A stretch of DNA of 12,877 nt from an uncultured Porphyromonadaceae bacterium. Its GTDB lineage: Bacteria; Bacteroidota; Bacteroidia; Bacteroidales; Muribaculaceae. Shown piece after piece: positions 7,798 through 12,877 of this stretch. The DNA is taken from assembly GCA_902462525.1 (NCBI GenBank), contig CABQCA010000057.1, forward strand, positions 1 to 12,877. The letters run 5' to 3'. The first letter of the stretch is position 1; each line of letters starts with the position of its first letter. The notes under the pieces are model-generated. The model was given only the letters and a program-made list of their open reading frames with translations, was not told where the DNA came from and ran no database searches. The position numbers were made by a program, and so were the translations under genes.

Positions 7798-9006
7798 TTA
7801 AAATGGAAATGGTTTGTCGGGAATATGAAGGTCCTGGGCGCGGCATAGTTCGGTTGATGTTTCGCCGATCCAGCCGCAGTACTGGTTGACACCGGTGTAG
7901 ACACGCACGAAGTCGACGCCGGGGAGGTGCACCGGGTGTCCGTTGCTGTCTACGGCCCAGCCTATGTCGAACGACGACAGATCGGCCTCTTCGTTGGGGT
8001 GGTTGTCGACATATCCCCAGGGATAGCTGTAGAGCACGTAGTAGCTGCCGTTACCCGAGGTGTCGACGGCGTTGGGCGCCAGCAGAGTGCCTGTGAAAGA
8101 TATTTCGCTGTCGGTGAGCCACAGCGGGAAGTAGTTCTGTTTATGGAACAGATTCTTGGGCATGAATCCTGTGCCGCCTTCGTTGTCGCGCCACGGAATA
8201 TATTCAATGTCTGTGAGATAGATGTCCTGCCCCGGAACGGGAGTGCGGGTCTCGTCGGGACGGCTGTAGGTGATGGTATAATTGTGTCGGGTTTTGTCCG
8301 AGTGGTATTCGCTGCCGGCGAGTTCGTACCATGGATCGTCGGGAATGCCGTTGCAGTTTGTATCGTAGCTCACCATGACGATTCCCGGCTCGCATGAGCC
8401 ACCCTTTTTGTCGGGGGCAGTGAGTTCGTAGAAACTGTTTCCCCAGATGCGGAAGTCTTTTTCGCCTTCGACGTTTACCACAGTGTGGTCGAAGCCAAAG
8501 GTGACATAGCCGCCGTAGCCTCCGAGGGATATCAGCACGTCGTTTTTGCCTGAAATGGCTTCTTCAGCCTTGCGGATCATGTCGGCCTCGGTGTCGCCGG
8601 GCTCGTACTTGGGCATTTCGTTTACAAATTGTCCGGGAGCGGGGCGGTATTCGTACACTTTCGATATGAAAGGATTGTACTCCACTTCTTCGTGCATCAC
8701 AGTGATTATGGTTTCGAAATCGTAGGGTGTGGCTGAGTCCGATATGGTCAGTCTTAGAGTGTAGATGCCCTCTTCGGCTTCGAGAAAAATATAGTTGCGC
8801 TCAGTGCCGACGATGGCCGAGGTACCGTCGGGCCGCGTGAGAGTCCAGCGGTACTCATTGCCGGTGAACGCCGGATGCAGAGACAGTTTGCTCATTCGGG
8901 CCACTCGGTAGCTTTCGTCGAGGCCTATGCTGACGGTTGACGCCTCGTCGCTGCAGGCGCCGGCGGCAAGGAGGAGAACGATGAAAATGAAATAAAGGTG
9001 TTTCAT
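7798..9006 (-). CDS. PKD-like surface lipoprotein of the B12 locus
   Basis: Third operon gene, 402 residues, its ATG overlapping the btuG stop as ATGA (9006-9003). The N-terminus ends in AAGAC with the lipid-acceptor cysteine C18, followed by SDE, an acidic start compatible with surface export of Bacteroidetes lipoproteins. Residues 25-108 form a beta-sandwich of the PKD-like type (YRWTLTRPDG, GIYTLRLTISD). Residues 110-402 belong to a family usually annotated only as 'cell surface protein': SLGGYGGYVTFGFDH (160-174), GSCEPGIVMV, a calcium-loop-like DTNCNGIPDD (215-224), WYELAGSEY and FDIGWAVDSNG. Members often sit beside btuB/btuG-type genes. The coupling to btuG points to a surface partner in B12 capture. 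It could be a BtuH-like binder, but I cannot show that from sequence alone. Confidence 0.82.
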   Translation of the reverse strand: MKHLYFIFIVLLLAAGACSDEASTVSIGLDESYRVARMSKLSLHPAFTGNEYRWTLTRPDGTSAIVGTERNYIFLEAEEGIYTLRLTISDSATPYDFETIITVMHEEVEYNPFISKVYEYRPAPGQFVNEMPKYEPGDTEADMIRKAEEAISGKNDVLISLGGYGGYVTFGFDHTVVNVEGEKDFRIWGNSFYELTAPDKKGGSCEPGIVMVSYDTNCNGIPDDPWYELAGSEYHSDKTRHNYTITYSRPDETRTPVPGQDIYLTDIEYIPWRDNEGGTGFMPKNLFHKQNYFPLWLTDSEISFTGTLLAPNAVDTSGNGSYYVLYSYPWGYVDNHPNEEADLSSFDIGWAVDSNGHPVHLPGVDFVRVYTGVNQYCGWIGETSTELCRAQDLHIPDKPFPF

Positions 9007-10151
9007 TTACAGAGAAAGGTTATGTGAGCTGGAATATCGCCGGTGCGCACACTCCATTTGCGCTTGCCGTGACGGTCGAAACAGTATAGAGTGCCCGACG
9101 AAACATAGTTTTTGGCATCGGTGACGAAAATATCGCCGGTTTCAGGATGTACTGCAATGCCGTATGGAATAGTGATGTCGCGGTCGGTGCCGTCGGTGAT
9201 AAAATTGTCGGAAATCCGTTCTTTCGTGCGGATGTCGATTATGCCGTAGCTTATAGTGTTGGCCTGGGTGTAGTTGTTCCACTCGGTGGCGTAGTAGAAC
9301 AGCGAGTCGCCGTGGAATGCCATGTTCGAGCAGGCTATGCGCAGTGTGTCGGTGACTGTCATGCGGTTGTAGCCGCGTTTTTTGTCGAGCACATACAGGC
9401 GCGACGGACGTGTCTGGTAGTCGCCGCGCGAAGTGACCCACAATTTGCCGTAGCGGTCTTTTTTGAGGCGGTGGAGATTGATTCCGACTGGTATCTGCTG
9501 CACCTGCTTGAAGTCGATCATCTCTATGACCGACACTGTGTTGTCGTAGAAAGGCGCACGGTAGCCGCCCGAATTCGCCACGTACATGTAGTCGTCGACA
9601 ATTTCCATCTCTTCGGGCTGATAGCCGACGGTAACTTTGCGGGTTACAGTCAGTGCAGCAGTATCAACCTCGTAGACAGCTCCTTTAGGAGCGTTGGGGT
9701 CGATCTGGACAGGGCCTACGTAGGAACTGACATAGGCTTTTCCGCGGTGGAAGCGCACATAGCGGCAGTTTGGAATATCGACCTGGCCCAGTCGCACGCC
9801 CGAGCGTGCGTCGAGCACTTCGACCTTGTGCGAGCAGTTGACGACCACATAGAGTTTCGAACCGTAGATGCCGATGTCGTTGCCCACGTCGCCAAGCTCT
9901 TTGATGACATGGGGGTTCCGCTCGGCGTAGAAATTTCGGGCATACAGTCCGGTGGCGTAGTCGTAGAAGTCGAGGGTACATTTGTTGGATCCCATATTGC
10001 CTTCGTTGACAAGATACAGGCCGCGGATTCCTGAGGCCGTATTCTCGTCGCCGATGATGTCGTACTCCGTGGGCACCACGAGTTCGTCCTCGCGACAACC
10101 CGTGGTGACCATAAGGAGCGGCAGAAAATATATGATTGTCAACTTTCGCAA
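9003..10151 (-). CDS. btuG: BtuG-type surface B12-binding beta-propeller lipoprotein
   Basis: BtuG sits on the outer surface, binds cobalamin extremely tightly and passes it to BtuB, with which it forms a complex. Hallmarks here are VNEGNMGSNKCTLDF, RNPHVIKELGDVGNDIGIYG, NCSHKVEVLDARSG, VSSYVGPVQIDP, VGYQPEEMEIV, VANSGGYRAPFYDNTVSVIE and INLHRLKKDRYGKLWVTSRG, spread over a seven-bladed YncE-like propeller. The start is uncertain. The longest frame begins with a GTG at 10304, and in-frame ATGs occur at 10214 and 10208. I prefer the TTG at 10151 because it gives a compact lipoprotein signal, MRKLTIIYFLPLLMVTTGC, with the lipid cysteine at residue 19, and because the stretch before it looks non-coding (inverted repeats). 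The mature protein is then 364 residues, normal for the family. The gene lies directly after btuB and its stop overlaps the next ATG. Identity is confident, the start is not. Confidence 0.88.
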   Translation of the reverse strand: MRKLTIIYFLPLLMVTTGCREDELVVPTEYDIIGDENTASGIRGLYLVNEGNMGSNKCTLDFYDYATGLYARNFYAERNPHVIKELGDVGNDIGIYGSKLYVVVNCSHKVEVLDARSGVRLGQVDIPNCRYVRFHRGKAYVSSYVGPVQIDPNAPKGAVYEVDTAALTVTRKVTVGYQPEEMEIVDDYMYVANSGGYRAPFYDNTVSVIEMIDFKQVQQIPVGINLHRLKKDRYGKLWVTSRGDYQTRPSRLYVLDKKRGYNRMTVTDTLRIACSNMAFHGDSLFYYATEWNNYTQANTISYGIIDIRTKERISDNFITDGTDRDITIPYGIAVHPETGDIFVTDAKNYVSSGTLYCFDRHGKRKWSVRTGDIPAHITFLCK

Positions 10152-10335
10152 GCTCAAGTTGAAGTCGAGAAAGTGAAAATAGTGTAGAAAGTTAAGAGGA
10201 TAGTCCATGCTCATATCGGTCGGAAGAGCTAATATCTTAACTCTTTTCTCTTTGTTGACTTTTTTAACTTCAAAAGGCAATGTCAGTGTCTCGACTTTCT
10301 TCACTTTATAAACTTTTTCGTCTGTTTTAGAAATA
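10152..10335 (-). other. Intercistronic spacer btuB-btuG with nested inverted repeats
   Basis: If btuG starts at 10151, a 184-base AT-rich spacer separates it from btuB, the longest gap inside an otherwise tight operon. It contains nested complementary arms: AAGTCGAG (10162-10169) with CTCGACTT (10290-10297), and AGTTAAGA (10190-10197) with TCTTAACT (10235-10242), with many similar GAAAGT/ACTTTC stretches between them. It could fold into a long imperfect hairpin in the mRNA. Protein read through it from the GTG at 10304 is Lys/Leu/Phe-rich and unlike BtuG. Confidence 0.5.
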
Positions 10336-12321
10336 CTAAATTTCGACTGTCAGCGTAATGCGGTAGTTGCGTTTGGGCATAGGATAGTTTATGATGACGT
10401 CGTAGTCCTGGCTGAAGAGATTGTTTATTTCGGCCAGCACACGCGCCCTGGCAGCCCCGAATCGGAAGTCGCGGCTTATCGACACATCGCTTGTGTACCA
10501 CGGCTGAGTGTAGTTGTAGCGTATATTTTCCTGCTGGTTATATCGCTCTCCTACATATATGTAGCTGTAGTTGAGTCCCCAGTCGCGCCATTGAGCGTTG
10601 AGAACTGCCGAACCCGAATGGTGGGGTATGTAGGGTATCTGGTGACGGTAGTAGTTGTCGGTCGGGCTGGTGACATCGATGGCTTTCTGATAAGTGTACT
10701 GGCCGCGGAAGGTGAGTTCGAGCGTTTCGACCGGCTCTACGGTCACAGAGGCCGTGGCATCGATGCCTTTTATCGACACCTTGCCGAGATTGAGCATCGT
10801 CCAGCGGAACTGCTGCCCTTTCGGATAGGCCACTATCTTGTCTTTTACGCGGTTGTAGTAGGCATCGACTGTCATGTTCACTGCGCGGACCACTGCCGAT
10901 GGTGCGAAAGCAAGCTGTAGCCCGACGTTGTACTGCGTCACATGCTCGGGTGAGAGTTTGGAATTGCCCATATCGGCATAGTAGAGATCGTTGAAGGTGG
11001 GCATACGGAACGATTTTTTGTAGAATGCCCTGAGAGTCAGCCACGAGGCATGCAGGGGTTGTCCCGACACGTACACAGCCGGAGTGAAGACATGTTTGTC
11101 GGCCGGCGATTCCTGACCGCGGAGATTGTCGTGGATGAAAGTCATCAGACCGCTTGCCTGGGCGCGTAAACGGCCCAGATCAAGCGCCGATGCGACCGAC
11201 ACCATATTCGAGAAGCGGTCGGGCTTTGCGAAGCCGGTCATATCGGCCGTCATGGTGTTCCACTGAAAGTCGTAGCTTGCCGACGCCCACCATTTGTCGG
11301 TGATTGTAAAGAGATTGGCTGTCGAAAAGTAGAACTCACGCTGGCGGTAGAGATTGTCGATTTTCACCTGACGGTCGTCGTTGTTCACGTAGTGAGTGCG
11401 GTAGAACGCATATTTGGCGTTGGCAAGGGTGCTCCAGCGTCCGCGCGAGTGGGAATAATTGCCCTGCACGAACGAATTGTTGTCCCATATCCGTTCGCCG
11501 CGGCGCCATACATTGTTTACAATCGCACCGGGTACTCCGCGCTCCGAAGTATAGTTATATGCCTTGAAATGCCACTCGCCGGTGGTTGTCGTTCCGTTGA
11601 TGTTCAGTTCGAGGCGTGTGGCGTCGATGTCGCCGTTCTGGCGTGTGGCGGTGGTGTCGTAGGCCGTTTCACCGGCCACGTTCACGCGTCGGTAGCGGAA
11701 CTTGTATTTGCCGCTCGACGTTAGGTATTCGGCGCTGAGCGAGGCGTTGACACGCTCCGACAGTTTCACTTCCACCAGAGCCGAAGGATTGAGAAGATCG
11801 AACGACCCGAAGCGCACAGTGCCGCGGGCGTGGTAGCGTTCGTCGTTGTAAAAGCGTGGTGTGCGCGTGCGCATATACACCGTCGCGGCGCTTCCGAAGT
11901 CGCGGGCCGGCTGGAGCAGGGCGCTGCGCTGCCCGTTGTTGAGCGAGAGCGCCTCCATATTGTCGAGCGAAAACTGACCGAGGTCTATCTGCCCGTTCTG
12001 GGCATTGCCGAGAGCCACACCGTCGTAGACCACACCGGTGTGGTTGGTACCCATGGAACGTATGTTTACCGTCTTGATGCCGCCGACACCGCCGTAGTCC
12101 TTCACCTGAACGCCGGCGAAATAGCGCAGCGCGTCGGCCACACTGTTGCTGTTGAGGCGGCGCAGGTCTTTGCCGGTAAGTGTCTGAACGGGAATCGTCT
12201 GCCTGCGCGAAGCGTGAGCTTCTACCGTCACTTCCGACAGTGCGACAGTGTCGGCCGGTGCTTCGGCGTAAGCTCCGTGATAAAGAAAAGTAAATAATGC
12301 GATAGCTATGGTCTTCTTCAT
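10336..12321 (-). CDS. btuB: TonB-dependent outer-membrane cobalamin receptor
   Basis: Outer-membrane channel that imports B12 and other corrinoids using TonB energy. From the ATG at 12321 it is 661 residues, normal for Bacteroidetes BtuB. MKKTIAIALFTFLYHGAYA is a clean signal peptide. A possible TonB box is DTVALSEVTVEA (24-35). The plug domain spans about 40-135 (TLTGKDLRRLNSNSVADAL, VNIRSMG, VVYDGVALG), followed by a 22-strand-type barrel rich in alternating aromatic strands and ending in NYRITLTVEI. There is no carboxypeptidase-like N-terminal extension, so it is not SusC-like. A longer frame opens at 12369, but the 12321 start has both the signal peptide and an AAGGA site 3 bases upstream. 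The cobalamin riboswitch 122 bases upstream and btuG downstream fix the substrate as a corrinoid. Which corrinoids it prefers cannot be seen. Confidence 0.93.
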   Translation of the reverse strand: MKKTIAIALFTFLYHGAYAEAPADTVALSEVTVEAHASRRQTIPVQTLTGKDLRRLNSNSVADALRYFAGVQVKDYGGVGGIKTVNIRSMGTNHTGVVYDGVALGNAQNGQIDLGQFSLDNMEALSLNNGQRSALLQPARDFGSAATVYMRTRTPRFYNDERYHARGTVRFGSFDLLNPSALVEVKLSERVNASLSAEYLTSSGKYKFRYRRVNVAGETAYDTTATRQNGDIDATRLELNINGTTTTGEWHFKAYNYTSERGVPGAIVNNVWRRGERIWDNNSFVQGNYSHSRGRWSTLANAKYAFYRTHYVNNDDRQVKIDNLYRQREFYFSTANLFTITDKWWASASYDFQWNTMTADMTGFAKPDRFSNMVSVASALDLGRLRAQASGLMTFIHDNLRGQESPADKHVFTPAVYVSGQPLHASWLTLRAFYKKSFRMPTFNDLYYADMGNSKLSPEHVTQYNVGLQLAFAPSAVVRAVNMTVDAYYNRVKDKIVAYPKGQQFRWTMLNLGKVSIKGIDATASVTVEPVETLELTFRGQYTYQKAIDVTSPTDNYYRHQIPYIPHHSGSAVLNAQWRDWGLNYSYIYVGERYNQQENIRYNYTQPWYTSDVSISRDFRFGAARARVLAEINNLFSQDYDVIINYPMPKRNYRITLTVEI

Positions 12322-12324
12322 TGT

Positions 12325-12332
12325 TCCTTGCA
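12325..12332 (-). promoter_or_regulatory. btuB ribosome binding site, complementary to an upstream anti-SD
   Basis: UGCAAGGA (12332-12325) contains AAGGA with only 3 bases before the ATG at 12321. The spacing is short, but a purine-rich site is unusual in this genome's other leaders. All eight bases are complementary to UCCUUGCA at 12372-12365 in the same leader. Confidence 0.6.
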
Positions 12333-12442
12333 ACATAATGTATTTACCGTTATCGGCAACGGCATGCAAGGATACGACGAAAGCCCGGCGGTGTCATCCG
12401 CCGTGCGCGCTTCGCTCGTCCTCGCAAGCTGTCGGCAACGGA
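12333..12442 (-). promoter_or_regulatory. Expression platform of the cobalamin riboswitch
   Basis: Between aptamer and btuB the RNA can form two exclusive folds. Fold A: GCGAGGACGA...AGC (12425-12409) pairs with GCUUUCGUCGUAUCCUUGC (12384-12366), about 16 bp with small bulges, capped by the hairpin CGGCGG/CCGCCG (12403-12398 with 12391-12386, loop of 6). Fold B: UCCUUGCA (12372-12365) pairs with the ribosome binding site (12332-12325), enclosing a hairpin CCGUU/AACGG (12362-12358 with 12351-12347). UCCUUGC is shared, so A frees and B hides the ribosome binding site. No T-run follows a stem, so control is probably at translation. Pairing is read directly; the direction of switching is inferred. 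Confidence 0.65.
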
Positions 12443-12614
12443 GTAAACGGCAGGTCTTCTGACTTGTTTCGGCTCATCCGTCGCCTTCCCCGCGCAGCAG
12501 AGCGAGTGGCAATCGACGGCAGCTTTCTGTGAAACTCACAGCAGCGGGACTGTCCGGGATTTTCACCCGGTTCCCATTTAAGCGCTGTCCCCGAAAAGGA
12601 CATGCACCGTTTAC
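12443..12614 (-). ncRNA. Cobalamin (B12) riboswitch aptamer
   Basis: A cis-acting RNA that binds adenosyl- or other cobalamins and lowers expression of the genes behind it. The B12 box AGUCAGAAGACCUGCC is intact at 12464-12449. The conserved core GGGAA...GGUGAAAAUCCC...GACAGUCCCGCUGCUGUGA lies at 12575-12536. Stem P1 is GUAAACGG (12614-12607) with CCGUUUAC (12450-12443), 8 perfect pairs. A peripheral stem CCGUCG/CGACGG and the loop UCGCUC follow the core. Match to the family consensus is strong; which corrinoid it prefers cannot be read from this. Confidence 0.93.
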
Positions 12615-12619
12615 CGCCG

Positions 12620-12650
12620 CAAAGTTACGATTTTTCTTTTAATTCCACAA
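12620..12650 (-). promoter_or_regulatory. Promoter of the B12 operon
   Basis: On the minus strand TTG (12650-12648), a 20-nt spacer and TAACTTTG (12627-12620) match the Bacteroidetes promoter consensus. Transcription would begin at about 12613-12615, exactly at the 5' arm of riboswitch stem P1, so the aptamer would sit at the very 5' end of the mRNA. Confidence 0.75.
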
Positions 12651-12669
12651 CTCCGGAATCTCAAAAAAA

Positions 12670-12684
12670 CAGGGTTGACGCATC
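12670..12684. mobile_element. Candidate terminal inverted repeat of the insertion sequence
   Basis: CAGGGTTGACGCATC begins right after the transposase stop codon (12687-12685) and resembles IS ends that start CAGGG, as in the ISAs1 family. The matching left repeat and the target duplication lie outside the window, so the boundary is provisional. Confidence 0.4.
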
Positions 12685-12877
12685 TTAATTTTTTACAACG
12701 TCAAAACTTTTTAATGCGTAAAGGAGATAGTCATTGTCCCATCCGGCTTTCTTCCGATGTCCTTTGACACCCATTGAAGACACTTTTGCGTTCTTGATAA
12801 TGTTAAGTCCGATACGGTTGAGCGGGTGTTTGACAGTTTGAGGTAAATTTTTTTTGAAAATAATTGGCTTACAATTT
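12685..12877 (-). CDS. Transposase C-terminus, probably ISAs1-like (runs off right edge)
   Basis: An open frame of 63 residues enters from the right edge and ends with TAA at 12687-12685. The sequence LNRIGLNIIKNAK (19-31), then VKGHRKKAGWDNDYLLYAL (37-55), matches the usual end of ISAs1-type (H-repeat-associated) DDE transposases: a conserved LN(I/L) helix followed by a basic K-x-K-R-x-x-A-G-W-D-x-D-Y-L block. The DDE residues themselves lie outside the window. The region is more AT-rich than the operon genes, and no other gene fits. The family name is a moderate-confidence guess; whether the element is intact cannot be judged. Confidence 0.6.
   Translation of the reverse strand, partial: NCKPIIFKKNLPQTVKHPLNRIGLNIIKNAKVSSMGVKGHRKKAGWDNDYLLYALKSFDVVKN

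Noticed and set aside
9147..10034. Plus-strand open frame of 295 codons opposite btuG
   Set aside because: The opposite strand has conserved BtuG motifs throughout. The antisense product is Val/Asp/His-biased and matches no family known to me.
12386..12403. CGGCGG/CCGCCG hairpin considered as an intrinsic terminator of the riboswitch
   Set aside because: No U-run follows the stem in either orientation; it fits better as the tip of the larger expression-platform stem.
12308..12603. Short frames across the riboswitch (12308-12532 plus, 12394-12603 minus)
   Set aside because: They cross the aptamer and expression platform, whose bases are constrained by RNA pairing; neither has coding character.

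Overview
The window looks like a chromosomal segment of a Bacteroidales bacterium, possibly a Muribaculaceae or Barnesiella-like gut member. The evidence is Bacteroidetes-type promoters (TTG/TTTG, about 20 nt, TAnnTTTG), AT-rich leaders with few Shine-Dalgarno sites, lipoproteins and C-terminal tails of Bacteroidetes type, and a BtuB/BtuG gene pair. The species call is inference; no rRNA or marker gene is present.

Layout. (1) 1-1129, minus: 5' part of a class III fructose-1,6-bisphosphatase gene that runs off the left edge. (2) 1130-1461: divergent intergenic region with a promoter for each side. (3) 1462-2835, plus: stand-alone TrpB2-type tryptophan synthase beta chain. (4) 2844-2897: a terminator hairpin that can serve both converging transcription units. 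(5) 12650 down to 2913, minus: one long transcription unit of five genes behind a cobalamin riboswitch. (6) 12670-12877: the end of an insertion sequence (C-terminus of a probable ISAs1-like transposase), running off the right edge.

The core of the window is the riboswitch operon. In transcription order it holds a promoter, the cobalamin aptamer (12614-12443), a structured leader that can hide or expose the btuB ribosome binding site, btuB (TonB-dependent outer-membrane corrinoid receptor), btuG (surface B12-capturing beta-propeller lipoprotein), a PKD-like surface lipoprotein, a 1164-residue BspA-type leucine-rich-repeat protein with an aromatic-rich N-terminal module, and a second propeller protein that resembles BtuG at its N-terminus. 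Two junctions are 4-base ATGA overlaps, so the genes are tightly coupled. The last two proteins carry signal peptides and T9SS-like C-terminal tails instead of a convincing lipoprotein signal.

The likely joint job is capture of corrinoids at the cell surface and hand-over to BtuB, switched off when B12 is plentiful. The inner-membrane BtuFCD transporter is not in the window. The three genes downstream of btuG are the least understood part and the best place to look for something new.
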